The notes below the pieces were generated by a model. The model was not told where the DNA came from. It saw nothing but the letters and a program-made list of their open reading frames with translations, and did no database searches. Position numbers and translations under genes: made by a program. From contig NZ_JAVDBT010000006.1 of NCBI RefSeq assembly GCF_030848395.1, positions 124,001 to 188,000 of the forward strand: a stretch of DNA of 64,000 nt, given 5' to 3'. Position 1 is the stretch's first letter, and each line of letters opens with the position of its first letter. Shown in pieces: positions 35,662-44,174 of the stretch. The stretch comes from Pseudogemmobacter lacusdianii (GTDB taxonomy: Bacteria; Pseudomonadota; Alphaproteobacteria; Rhodobacterales; Rhodobacteraceae).

Positions 35662-35709
35662 GACCTTGTGGACCTTGCGGTCCCAGCTTTCGCTAACGCC
35701 TGAGAAATC

Positions 35710-35916
35710 TCAGAGTGCGCCTTCGCGTTGAGCCTTCTTGCGAGCGAGTTTACGGGCGCGGCGGATTGCCTCGGCCTGTTCGCGCGCTTTCTTGACCGAC
35801 GGTTTCTCGAAATGCTGCTTGAGCTTCATTTCGCGGAAAACGCCTTCACGCTGAAGTTTCTTCTTCAGGGCACGGAGTGCCTGTTCGACGTTATTGTCAC
35901 GGACGCTGACCTGCAT
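35710..35916 (-). CDS. rpsU: 30S ribosomal protein S21
   Basis: 68 residues: [20 protein letters not shown], the [14 protein letters not shown] segment and a basic C-terminal tail ([20 protein letters not shown]). S21 binds the 30S platform near the anti-Shine-Dalgarno region. The length is normal for alphaproteobacteria. Single-gene unit, convergent with the DUF1127-like gene and divergent from COQ9. Confidence 0.97.
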   Translation of the reverse strand: MQVSVRDNNVEQALRALKKKLQREGVFREMKLKQHFEKPSVKKAREQAEAIRRARKLARKKAQREGAL

Positions 35917-36023
35917 GTGGTTGTCACCACCTTCCTAAGCTAGAGTTGCACTAATGTGCAGGCTCGCGCCCCATAGCAAATGGGGGGCAAGCTGTCCACC
36001 GTTGACGCGGAAAGTGAGACGAT

Positions 36024-36698
36024 ATGGCCGAAGAAGCGACGCGTGAGGCGATTTTAGGGGCTGCGATGGCGCATGTGCCCTTTGACGGCTGGTCCGAGAT
36101 GACCCTGAAGGCGGCGGCGGCTGATTCGGGTCAGCCCTTGGCTTTGGCGCGGGCTTTGTTCCCTCGGGGCGGGTTGGATCTGGCTTTGACCTATCACCGC
36201 GCCGGCGACCGGGCGATGATCCGCGCATTGGCGGATCAGGATCTGGGCGCTTTGCGCTTCCGCGAGCGGGTGGCTTTGGCGGTGCGTCTGCGGCTTGAGG
36301 CTGCGGACAGTGAGGCAGTGCGCCGCGGATCGGCGCTTTTTGCTTTGCCACAGAACAGCGCGGCGGGGGCCAAGGCGATCTGGGGCACGGCGGATGCGAT
36401 CTGGACCGCGCTTGGCGACACATCGGACGATATCAATTGGTATTCCAAACGCGCCACGCTCTCAGCCGTCTATGGCGCGACGGTTCTGTTCTGGCTGGGA
36501 GATGAATCCTCCGATCACCATGCCACTTGGGATTTCCTCGACCGCCGCATTGAAGGCGTGATGCAATTTGAAAAGGCCAAGGCGGCTTTTGCGAAAAACC
36601 CGCTGGGGAAGGCGCTGCTCAACGGGCCTTTGAAGGTTTTGGAAAGGATTCATGCGCCAAAGATAGCGGATGACCTGCCGGGCCGCTGCCAAGACTGA
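36024..36698 (+). CDS. COQ9-family ubiquinone biosynthesis protein
   Basis: 224 residues. It has a TetR-like helical fold: an N-terminal helix-turn-helix remnant (REAILGAAMAHVPFDGWSEM) and the COQ9 C-terminal domain with DTSDDINWYSKRATLSAVYG and SDHHATWDFLDRRI. COQ9 binds lipid and presents quinone intermediates to the hydroxylase step. The window also encodes a COQ6/UbiH-type hydroxylase (7792) and the side-chain synthase (17040). The quinone oxidoreductase gene lies 58 bases downstream. Confidence 0.92.
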   Translation: MAEEATREAILGAAMAHVPFDGWSEMTLKAAAADSGQPLALARALFPRGGLDLALTYHRAGDRAMIRALADQDLGALRFRERVALAVRLRLEAADSEAVRRGSALFALPQNSAAGAKAIWGTADAIWTALGDTSDDINWYSKRATLSAVYGATVLFWLGDESSDHHATWDFLDRRIEGVMQFEKAKAAFAKNPLGKALLNGPLKVLERIHAPKIADDLPGRCQD

Positions 36699-36756
36699 AG
36701 ACCCTGCCGAAGATTTGGCCTCAAAGACGTTAAGACAGAGTGAAGGACGACCGTAG

Positions 36757-37749
36757 ATGACCCTTTCGCATTCCATGCTGGCGATGGAGATCGTGGCCCC
36801 CGGAGGGCCGGATGTGCTGAAGCCCTGTTCGGTGCCAGTTCCGATGCCCGCGCATGGCCAGATCGTCATCCGCGTCGCCTATGCTGGGGTGAACCGCCCT
36901 GATGCCTTGCAACGTGCCGGTGCCTATGCGCCGCCGCCCGACGCCTCGCCTTTGCCGGGGTTGGAATGCTCGGGCACGGTGGTGGAATGCGGACCGGGTG
37001 TCACGCGCTGGAAGATCGGCGACAAGGTCTGCGCGCTGCTGCCCGGCGGCGGCTATGCCGAATATGCCGTGACGCATGAGGCCCATGCTCTGCCAGTGCC
37101 CGAGGGGCTGTCGCTGCGCGAAGCCGCCTGCCTGCCCGAGACCTGCTTCACCGTCTGGTCCAATCTGGTGATGCGCGGCAAGCTGAAAGCCGGGCAGAAG
37201 CTTTTGGTGCATGGCGGCACCTCGGGCATTGGCACCACGGCGATCCAGATCGCGAAAGCCTTGGGCGCGCGGGTCTTTGCCACCGCCGGATCGGAAGAGA
37301 AATGCCAAGTCTGCAAGGATTTGGGCGTTGAGCAGGCTTGGAACTACCGCGACCGCGACTGGTCGCATCTGATGGCCCAAGCGGGCGGCGCGGATGTGAT
37401 TTTGGATATGGTCGGCGGCGCCTATATCCAGCGCAATATCAAGGCTTTGGCCAATGATGGCCGTCTCGTACAGATCGCCTTCCTGCAAGGTGCCAAGGCC
37501 GAGGTGAACTTTGCCGAGGTGATGACGCGGCGGCTGACCATCACCGGCTCGACCTTGCGGCCGCAAAGCGAAGCCGCCAAGGCCGAGATCGCCGCTCAGG
37601 TCGAAGCGCAGGTCTGGCCGATGATCGCACGCGGCGCTTTGCGGGTGGTGATGGACAGTGAATACCCCCTGCCCGATGCCCCGCAAGCGCATTGGCGGAT
37701 CGAAGCGCCCGGCCATATCGGCAAGATCGTTCTGAAGGTCGAAGAGTAA
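36757..37749 (+). CDS. NAD(P)H-quinone oxidoreductase, zinc-independent MDR family (PIG3-like)
   Basis: 330 residues of the medium-chain dehydrogenase/reductase superfamily without structural-zinc cysteines. AGVNRPDALQRAGAY is the quinone-oxidoreductase/PIG3 signature near residue 45, and the NADPH Rossmann loop is VHGGTSGIGTTAIQIAKALG at about residues 150-169. The ending (HIGKIVLKV) is typical of PIG3-type quinone reductases, which act on quinones and may protect against oxidants. A GAAGGA stretch precedes the ATG. It follows COQ9 on the same strand. Confidence 0.9.
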   Translation: MTLSHSMLAMEIVAPGGPDVLKPCSVPVPMPAHGQIVIRVAYAGVNRPDALQRAGAYAPPPDASPLPGLECSGTVVECGPGVTRWKIGDKVCALLPGGGYAEYAVTHEAHALPVPEGLSLREAACLPETCFTVWSNLVMRGKLKAGQKLLVHGGTSGIGTTAIQIAKALGARVFATAGSEEKCQVCKDLGVEQAWNYRDRDWSHLMAQAGGADVILDMVGGAYIQRNIKALANDGRLVQIAFLQGAKAEVNFAEVMTRRLTITGSTLRPQSEAAKAEIAAQVEAQVWPMIARGALRVVMDSEYPLPDAPQAHWRIEAPGHIGKIVLKVEE

Positions 37750-37826
37750 GCCGCGGGCTTTTCTTTGGCCCAAATTCAATCGGGCCGCGCGGAACGCTTC
37801 AATAGGCAAAAGCGCATATCGCAATC

Positions 37827-37853
37827 TATGGGCGCGGAATTGCTGCGCCCATA
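37827..37853. other. Stem-loop in the convergent gap between quinone oxidoreductase and RNase T2 genes
   Basis: TATGGGCGC pairs with GCGCCCATA across a nine-base loop, followed on the plus strand by AGCCTTT. It may end transcription of the plus-strand genes, although the U-run is weak and it lies 78 bases past the stop. Confidence 0.45.
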
Positions 37854-37911
37854 AGCCTTTAGTCCAGCGTCACTTTCCTGCTTTTCTATAAAGCCCGCCG
37901 CGCCAAATTGG

Positions 37912-38547
37912 TTAGCGGACCGCTTCCAAAATGGCATCCTTCATTTTGCAATCGCGGATTGTGTCAGGGCCACAGCGGCGCGGCTCAAGATCCTTGGTCA
38001 GGCAAATTCGCACCTCTTGGATGCGGCCATCACGGCAGGTGATGGTGACTTGGTCGCGGCTCAGTTGCGGGTTCGCCTCAAGAAAGGCGCTCTCAATCAC
38101 CTCGGCCGGGACTTTCAACCGCTTAGAGATCTCATCAAAGACCGGCGGCACTTTCACGCTGTCATATGCCAGCCGAGACGTCTCGAAATAAGCCTCGGCC
38201 GAAAGGCCTGAACAGCGGCCGTGCTTTTTCCATTGATAAAATGCCGGGCCCGAGCTGCCCATGATATCGGCCATCGCCGCGGTCTCGGCGCGCGTCGGAT
38301 CGCGCTCGGTTGTCCGGCAATATTGCGGCCAGCCGCGTTCATGCTGCGGCCATAGCCCGTGCAGCACAAAGGTCAGCCCCCGGCCCCTATCGCATTGCGG
38401 ATCATCCCGCGCATCGCCCGTGGCGGCGCACCAACCTGAGGACCAAGATAATGCCAACACATAATGGTCAAAGACCCCCGCCTTTTCACCATCCGCCCTT
38501 GCCACAAAAGGCAATAGCACCGCCAAGAGGCAAAGGACCAAACGCAT
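37912..38547 (-). CDS. Secreted ribonuclease T2 family protein
   Basis: 211 residues. Residues 1-17 form a signal peptide (MRLVLCLLAVLLPFVARADG), so it acts in the periplasm or outside. Both catalytic segments are intact: CAS1 FVLHGLWPQ (His) and CAS2 QWKKHGRCSG (Lys-His). Paired cysteines in the mature part suggest disulfides. T2 enzymes cut RNA at any base and probably serve nutrient scavenging. The ATG at 38547 gives a clean signal peptide, so the longer reading to 38601 is not needed. Divergent from trcR. Confidence 0.93.
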   Translation of the reverse strand: MRLVLCLLAVLLPFVARADGEKAGVFDHYVLALSWSSGWCAATGDARDDPQCDRGRGLTFVLHGLWPQHERGWPQYCRTTERDPTRAETAAMADIMGSSGPAFYQWKKHGRCSGLSAEAYFETSRLAYDSVKVPPVFDEISKRLKVPAEVIESAFLEANPQLSRDQVTITCRDGRIQEVRICLTKDLEPRRCGPDTIRDCKMKDAILEAVR

Positions 38548-38611
38548 TTTGACTTTTCCTTCACTGCGATTGACAGTATATGGCAAGTGAATTCCCCACA
38601 TCGGAGAACTT

Positions 38612-38643
38612 GCGGGCCGGGCCCGCAGCCGTTTTCCCGGCCC
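38612..38643 (+). other. Overlapping alternative GC stems in the trcR leader
   Basis: GCGGGCC-G-GGCCCGC (38612-38626) is a near-perfect palindrome. The same GGGCCGGG (38614-38621) can instead pair with CCCGGCCC at 38636-38643 across GTTTT. The two structures exclude one another. They lie 27-58 bases upstream of the trcR start. Confidence 0.5.
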
Positions 38644-38669
38644 GGGGAAGATTTGTAAAGGAGCCAGAG

Positions 38670-39428
38670 ATGAACAAGCCGATCATGGCGCGCGCAACCG
38701 CTGTCTGGCTGGTGGACAACACCACGCTGACCTTCCGTCAGATCGCGGATTTCTGCGGGATGCATGAGCTGGAAGTGCAGGGCATTGCTGATGGCGACGT
38801 CGGCGGCGGGGTCAAAGGCTTCGACCCGGTCAGCAACAACCAACTCGACCCGGCTGAGATTGAGAAGGGTCAGGCTGATCCGCTCTATAAGCTGAAGCTG
38901 AAATTCATCGCCTCGGCCGTGGGCGAGGACAAGCGTCGTGGCCCGCGCTACACGCCTTTGTCGAAGCGCCAAGACCGCCCGAATGCGATCCTATGGCTGG
39001 TGAAATTCCACCCCGAGCTTTCGGATGGTGCCATTGGCAAACTGGTCGGCACCACCAAGCCCACCATCCAATCGATCCGTGAGCGGACCCATTGGAACAT
39101 CCAAAGCATGACCCCGATCGACCCGGTGGCGCTTGGCTTGTGCAAACAGTCCGAGCTGGATACCGCGGTGCAAGCAGCCGCCCGCAAGAAGGCAGCCGAA
39201 GGCGGCGTGATGAGCGACGACGAGCGCCGCAAGCTGGTCTCGACCGAGCAGTCCTTGGGCATGGCGGCGGAAGAGCCGAAAATGCCGACCGGCCTGACCG
39301 GTCTCGAGGTCTTTGGCGAAGAAGAGAAAGAAGAAGCTCCGGCGGGCGATTTCTCGGATGCTGACAGCTTCTTCAACCTGCCCGGCGGGTCGGATGATGA
39401 TGAAGAAGACGAGGACGACCGCCGCTAA
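38670..39428 (+). CDS. Cell-cycle transcriptional regulator, TrcR/DUF1013 family
   Basis: 252 residues. The DUF1013 core fills residues 1-170: MARATAVWLVDNTTLTFRQI (a helix-turn-helix-like start), DGDVGGGVKGFDPVSNNQLD and KLVGTTKPTIQSIRERTHWN, which looks like a second DNA-recognition helix. A strongly acidic tail follows (SDDDEEDEDDRR). The family (TrcR) is tied to cell-cycle transcription in alphaproteobacteria. A GTAAAGGAG Shine-Dalgarno precedes the ATG at 38670. Confidence 0.9.
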   Translation: MNKPIMARATAVWLVDNTTLTFRQIADFCGMHELEVQGIADGDVGGGVKGFDPVSNNQLDPAEIEKGQADPLYKLKLKFIASAVGEDKRRGPRYTPLSKRQDRPNAILWLVKFHPELSDGAIGKLVGTTKPTIQSIRERTHWNIQSMTPIDPVALGLCKQSELDTAVQAAARKKAAEGGVMSDDERRKLVSTEQSLGMAAEEPKMPTGLTGLEVFGEEEKEEAPAGDFSDADSFFNLPGGSDDDEEDEDDRR

Positions 39429-39451
39429 GGCCCCGATCTTTCAAAAGAACA

Positions 39452-39485
39452 GAGCCCGGCTCCGCAAGGATCCGGGCTTTTTCTT
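39452..39485 (+). terminator. Rho-independent terminator after trcR
   Basis: AGCCCGG pairs with CCGGGCT across an imperfectly paired interior, followed by TTTTCTTT. It is 24 bases past the trcR stop. Confidence 0.85.
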
Positions 39486-39497
39486 TGGACTTAAGGG

Positions 39498-41315
39498 CTA
39501 GCCGCCCCGCGCCTGATCTCGCCGTCCTGCGGCGAAAGCTTTGCTGAGGAAATCTTCACTGCGGCGCAGATAATCCTCCACATTGCTGCGGCGAAAAACG
39601 CCGTGACCTTCGTTATCGTAAAGCAAAACCTCATGCGGGATGCCAGCCTCGGTCAGTTCACGCACCGCGACATGGGTGTTTTCAGGGCCGACATTGGTGT
39701 CGGCCAGCCCATGCACGATCATCACATGGCCCCGGATATCTTCGATAAACCGCCCCGGTGAGGCATTGTCGTACTTCTCGGGCAACTCCTCGGGCGTGCC
39801 CCCCATCATCTCTTCGGAATAGGCCTTGCCATGCGGCATCTCGGTGGCGTGGTAGTCGATATCCAGCCGATACATGCCGCACATCGGGATCGCAGCCGTC
39901 ACCAGATCGGCAAAGCGGGTGATCGCGTACCAGCTGGAAAATCCGCCATAGCTGTTGCCCGCCAGGGCTACGGGGCCTGGAATGCCGGTGGCGCGGGCCG
40001 CCTCAAGCCCAGCGCGGATGTCGGTCTGCTCACGCCCCCCCCAACCATCGTCTTTCACCGCTTCGCGATGCGCAAAGCCGAACCCGGTGGAGCCGCGGTA
40101 ATTGGGATCAAGCACGGCAAAGCCACTGGCGAGCCAGAACTGGATCTTGGGGTTCATCCAATCCTCGGAATGCCAGGTTGGCCCGCCGTGAATATAGCCG
40201 ATCAACCCGCGCGGCGTGCCTTTGGGGCGGTAGAGCCAGCCCTGCATCGGGCGGCTATCTGCGGCGGTCCAGCGGAAATCCTCTGGAGCAATGCCCGCAT
40301 GCGCGGCGGGATTGGGCGCGCGCGCGATCACCCGGCAGCTGCCATCCGCCGCGACGGCCACCAGCTCATGCGGGGCATCGGCGTCATAGGCCTCGGCCAG
40401 CCAGCCGCCATTCGGCAAAGCGGCATGAGGCAAAAGGCTGCGGCGGCCAGAGCGATTGGGCAGCGGGGCAATCGAGCGCCCCTGCACCAAAGCGGCACGG
40501 GTATGGCTTTGCTCATGGTGGATGCAAAGGAAAGCCGCCCCTGTCCCCGCAAGGCAATCATGCGGGAAAAGCGCGGGCTCCGCGGCGATCCACTCCATCT
40601 CGCCCGAGGAAAGCGTCAAAATGCCAAGCCGGTCCTGCCCCTCGACATCCGCGACCACCGCGATCCGGTCGTCATCGATCCACGTCCCACGGGCGTTGTT
40701 CGTGGGGCCAAGGTTCAGGACCTCCGAATGTCCCGCACCAGCGGCCGTCATCACCCAAAGCTGAGAGCCTCCGGGCGCGCGATCATGGCGGTGCCAAAGG
40801 ATAAGCTCCCTGCTCGGCGAGAATTTCGGCCCCACCCCAAGCGGCCCGTCGCTGCGCCCGAGGCAACTGCGCGTCCCGGTCCTGATGTCTTGCCACCAGA
40901 TACAGCAGCCTTGCGTGACCTCATCCGTCTCATAGTCGAAATCTGCGGCGAAGATGATGCCCGTCTCATCGCGTGTGAAGGAGCCCCCCGTAAGGTAGTG
41001 GCGATCCTGCGCCGGGGTCAGCGGCTGCAGATGGTTCAGCCTGCGATCCAGAAGCAAGAGCTGGTCCTGATCGCTGCCGAACCGCGACTGTGCCAGGATC
41101 AACTGGTTGCCGTTAGAGCTCACATCGCGGATTTGGTAATGATCCGTGCCTTGGGTCAACTGCTGCGGCGGAGCGGATCCATCCAAGGGCACGCACCAAA
41201 CGTTCTCCGTCTCGGAAAGCCCAGCCCAGCACCAAAATGCCCATTTACCATCGCCGCTGGCATGGATGTTCGTCATCTGCGGCAGTTCGGACCAGAGCTT
41301 GGCGAGATCAGTCAT
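39498..41315 (-). CDS. S9 family (prolyl oligopeptidase/acylaminoacyl-peptidase) peptidase
   Basis: 605 residues. An N-terminal beta-propeller-like region (about 1-340, repeated SGxxxx/DRIAVVAD-type blades) precedes an alpha/beta-hydrolase domain. The nucleophile is in GNSYGGFSSWY (about residue 450), the Asp in HGLADTNV and the His in DNEGHGVFRR. HGGPTW is the oxyanion-hole motif. No signal peptide is seen, so it is cytoplasmic and would cut imported peptides. It starts directly after the stop of the ABC ATPase gene, as the last gene of the peptide-importer operon. Confidence 0.93.
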   Translation of the reverse strand: MTDLAKLWSELPQMTNIHASGDGKWAFWCWAGLSETENVWCVPLDGSAPPQQLTQGTDHYQIRDVSSNGNQLILAQSRFGSDQDQLLLLDRRLNHLQPLTPAQDRHYLTGGSFTRDETGIIFAADFDYETDEVTQGCCIWWQDIRTGTRSCLGRSDGPLGVGPKFSPSRELILWHRHDRAPGGSQLWVMTAAGAGHSEVLNLGPTNNARGTWIDDDRIAVVADVEGQDRLGILTLSSGEMEWIAAEPALFPHDCLAGTGAAFLCIHHEQSHTRAALVQGRSIAPLPNRSGRRSLLPHAALPNGGWLAEAYDADAPHELVAVAADGSCRVIARAPNPAAHAGIAPEDFRWTAADSRPMQGWLYRPKGTPRGLIGYIHGGPTWHSEDWMNPKIQFWLASGFAVLDPNYRGSTGFGFAHREAVKDDGWGGREQTDIRAGLEAARATGIPGPVALAGNSYGGFSSWYAITRFADLVTAAIPMCGMYRLDIDYHATEMPHGKAYSEEMMGGTPEELPEKYDNASPGRFIEDIRGHVMIVHGLADTNVGPENTHVAVRELTEAGIPHEVLLYDNEGHGVFRRSNVEDYLRRSEDFLSKAFAAGRRDQARGG

Positions 41316-42287
41316 TCAGGCACCTTCAACGAAATGGCAGGCGACATGGCGCTCGGGCGCAACCTCGCGCAGCAGCGGCCGTGAGTTGTGGCACATCTCC
41401 GCGGCCAAGGGGCAGCGGGTGGCAAAGACGCAGCCTTTCGGCGGGTTCAAAACCGAAGGCAATTCGCCGGGCAAAGCCGTGCCGACACGGCCCTTTTCGC
41501 GCCTCGGATCAGGCTCGGGCACTGCATCCATCAACGCTTTGGAATAAGGATGCAGAGGGCGTGCGTAGAACTCAGAGCGCGGGGCCTTTTCAACCACCCG
41601 GCCCAGACACATCACCATCACCTCATGGCTGATGTGCCGCACCACGGCGAGGTTATGCGAAATGAAGACCAGCGCCAGACCCATGCTTTCTTGCAGGTCC
41701 ATCAAGAGGTTAATCACCTGCGCTTGGATTGACACATCCAAGGCCGAGACCGGCTCATCGCAGATGATCATCTTCGGGCGCCCCACAATGGCGCGGGCAA
41801 TCCCCACCCGTTGCGCTTGGCCACCCGACAGCTCATGCGGATAGCGGTCGGCGAAATCCGCCGAAAGACCGACCTGCTGCAATGCCTCAACCGCGCGGGC
41901 GCGGGCGGCGGCTTTGCTCAACTCAGGCTCAAATGTCGCAAGCGGCCGACTCACGATTTTGCCCAGCGTCATGCGTGGATCCAAAGCGGCGATCGGGTCT
42001 TGGAAGATGATCTGCATTTCAGACCGGCGGCGGCGCAGATTGGGAATCTTCGCCATATCCTGCCCCTGCCAGAACACCTGCCCCGCGCTAGAGGGGATAA
42101 GCTGCAACAAGGCCCGGCCAAGGGTAGATTTTCCGCAACCGGATTCGCCCACCACCCCCAACGTGCGGCCCGGCTGAAGGCTGAGCGAGACTTCATGCAC
42201 GATCGGCAAATGCCGAGGCGCGCCAAAGAGACCCGCGCCGGGAATCGTGTAGCCAACGCCAAGATTGCGCGCTTCCAGAAGGCTCAT
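41316..42287 (-). CDS. Peptide-type ABC transporter ATP-binding protein (OppF/DppF-like)
   Basis: 323 residues. Walker A GESGCGKSTLGRALL, the signature LSGGQAQRVGIARAI and Walker B MIICDEPVSALD are intact. The C-terminal oligopeptide extension (PYSKALMDAVPEPDP, then CVFATRCPLAAEMC with paired cysteines) places it in the OppF/DppF group. Its ATG overlaps the stop of the other ATPase gene (ATGA). The TGA of this gene is followed at once by the ATG of the S9 peptidase. Confidence 0.93.
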   Translation of the reverse strand: MSLLEARNLGVGYTIPGAGLFGAPRHLPIVHEVSLSLQPGRTLGVVGESGCGKSTLGRALLQLIPSSAGQVFWQGQDMAKIPNLRRRRSEMQIIFQDPIAALDPRMTLGKIVSRPLATFEPELSKAAARARAVEALQQVGLSADFADRYPHELSGGQAQRVGIARAIVGRPKMIICDEPVSALDVSIQAQVINLLMDLQESMGLALVFISHNLAVVRHISHEVMVMCLGRVVEKAPRSEFYARPLHPYSKALMDAVPEPDPRREKGRVGTALPGELPSVLNPPKGCVFATRCPLAAEMCHNSRPLLREVAPERHVACHFVEGA

Positions 42288-43279
42288 GCTGGGGCTCCGG
42301 TCAAATGGCAGGCGGTGCGGCGGCTGGGTTCAAGGCCTGCCACCCCGCGCAAGGTGGGGCGGGCGGTGGTGCATATCGGCAGGCGCACTTCGCAGCGGGC
42401 AACGAAGGGGCAGCCCGCGACCTCGCGACCGGCCGAGCGCGGCGTGCCGGGGATGGTGCCCAGCCGCGGCGTCAGCTCGGTCTCCAGCCGAGGCATCGCC
42501 GCCAAAAGGCCCTTGGTATAGGGATGCGACGGCGTATCGAAGAGCGCCTCGGCTTGCGCCTCTTCCATCACGCGGCCACCGTACAGCACCATGACCCGGT
42601 CACAAAGCCGCGCCACCACGCCCAAATCATGGGTGACAAGGATAATGGCTGTGCCAGTCTCACGACCAAGTTCCGCCATCAAATCCAGTACTTGCGCTTG
42701 GATGGTCACGTCCAAGGCCGTGGTCGGCTCATCGGCCAGCAAAAGCTTTGGCCGCGCCAACAGCGCCATCGCGATCATCACGCGCTGCCGCATCCCGCCC
42801 GAAAACTCATGCGGATAGCGCCGCGCGCGGCTGGCGGCATCGGGGATGCGCACGCGATCAAGCATCCGCACCGCCTCGGCCTTGGCGGCATCTTTCGACA
42901 TGCCTTGATGCACGATCAACCCCTCGGCCAGCTGATCGCCAACCCGCATAAAGGGGTTCAAGCTGGTCATCGGATCTTGGAAGATCATCGAGATTTCAGA
43001 CCCGCGCACCCGGTCTAGCAGGCGCGGTGAGAGCGTGAAGAGATCTTGGCCGTCAAAACAGGCCTCGCCCCGCGCCTCACCGTTTGAGGCGAGAAGCCCC
43101 ATCAAGGCGTAAAGGATCTGGCTTTTCCCCGAGCCGCTCTCGCCGACGATCCCCAGCACCTCACCGGGGGCGAGGTCGAGGTCGACGCTGTCAACGGCCA
43201 CGGTGCGCCCACCCTCCATGCGAAAGCGGACCGAGAGGTCGCGGAGTGAGAGCAGCGGTTCGGGGTTTGATTGGGTCAT
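42284..43279 (-). CDS. Peptide-type ABC transporter ATP-binding protein (OppD/DppD-like)
   Basis: 331 residues. Walker A GESGSGKSQILYALM (Gln replaces the usual Thr after GKS), signature FSGGMRQRVMIAMAL and Walker B LLADEPTTALDVTI. The C-terminal PYTKGLLAAMPRLE and CPFVARCEV are typical of OppD/DppD. The ATG at 43279 lies four bases after the permease stop. An in-frame ATG at 43291 would overlap that stop and cannot be excluded. Its partner ATPase follows with a four-base overlap. Confidence 0.93.
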   Translation of the reverse strand: MTQSNPEPLLSLRDLSVRFRMEGGRTVAVDSVDLDLAPGEVLGIVGESGSGKSQILYALMGLLASNGEARGEACFDGQDLFTLSPRLLDRVRGSEISMIFQDPMTSLNPFMRVGDQLAEGLIVHQGMSKDAAKAEAVRMLDRVRIPDAASRARRYPHEFSGGMRQRVMIAMALLARPKLLLADEPTTALDVTIQAQVLDLMAELGRETGTAIILVTHDLGVVARLCDRVMVLYGGRVMEEAQAEALFDTPSHPYTKGLLAAMPRLETELTPRLGTIPGTPRSAGREVAGCPFVARCEVRLPICTTARPTLRGVAGLEPSRRTACHLTGAPA

Positions 43280-43283
43280 GCGA

Positions 43284-44174
43284 TCAACGGTCATTGGGGT
43301 CAAAGGCATCGCGCAGCCCATCGGCGATGAAGTTCAGGCAAAAGAGCACGGTGGCCAGAAGCCCGCCGGGCAATAGGAGAAGCCGCAGATCGGTGCTCAT
43401 CGCCGAGGTGCCAACTTGGATCAGGTTGCCCCAGCTCGCCTGCGGTTCCTTCACACCGATGCCAAGGAAGGACAGGAAGCTTTCCGACAAGATCACCTCG
43501 GGCACCAAAAGACTGCCGTAGACGATCACCACCGAGACACAGTTCGGCACAATATGTTGCAGCACGATGCGCCCGCCGGTCATCCCCCCTGCGCGGGCGG
43601 CCTGGATGAACTCGCGCTGCGCCAGACTTTGGGCTTGGGCGCGAACGATCACGGCGGGGGTGAGCCAAAGGGTGAAGACGATGGCGGCGAACAACGAGAC
43701 CGTGCCGCCGCCGAAGAGAAGGCTCAGGAGGATCACAAGGATCACATAAGGAAAGCCGTAAAGCACCTCGACCAGCCGCATCATGAAGCCGTCGAGCCGC
43801 CCGCCGACATAACCCGCCGCCGCACCGTACAGGACGCCAATGCCACCCGCGACCAAAGCGCCAAGGAAACCGATGGTCAGCGAGACTTGCCCCCCCTCAA
43901 GCACGCGGATGAAAAGATCGCGGCCATAGTCATCGGTGCCAAAGGGGTGGATCGAGAAGAGGTTCACCGGCGCGCCAATGTTGTCGAAATCGGCATCCTC
44001 CCCGGTGAAGGGGAAGAACATCGGGCCAAAGAAGCACATCAACACGATCAGCGTCAGCAGATAGACCGAAGCCATCGCCAACCGGTTCTTGCGAAACCTC
44101 CGGAATTGCAGCCGAAGCGTCGAAGCTGGCTCTGCCGTTGGCGCGGCGAAGGGGGGGGAGATGTCGCTAGGCAT
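43284..44174 (-). CDS. Peptide-type ABC transporter permease (OppC/DppC-like)
   Basis: 296 residues with about six membrane helices. The first helix MASVYLLTLIVLMCFFGPMF follows a long cytoplasmic head. The EAA loop is FIQAARAGGMTGGRIVLQHI, which docks on the ATPase, and LGIGVKEPQASWGNLI is typical of OppC. The start at 44174 (MPSDISPPF) overlaps the preceding permease stop by eight bases. Confidence 0.92.
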   Translation of the reverse strand: MPSDISPPFAAPTAEPASTLRLQFRRFRKNRLAMASVYLLTLIVLMCFFGPMFFPFTGEDADFDNIGAPVNLFSIHPFGTDDYGRDLFIRVLEGGQVSLTIGFLGALVAGGIGVLYGAAAGYVGGRLDGFMMRLVEVLYGFPYVILVILLSLLFGGGTVSLFAAIVFTLWLTPAVIVRAQAQSLAQREFIQAARAGGMTGGRIVLQHIVPNCVSVVIVYGSLLVPEVILSESFLSFLGIGVKEPQASWGNLIQVGTSAMSTDLRLLLLPGGLLATVLFCLNFIADGLRDAFDPNDR

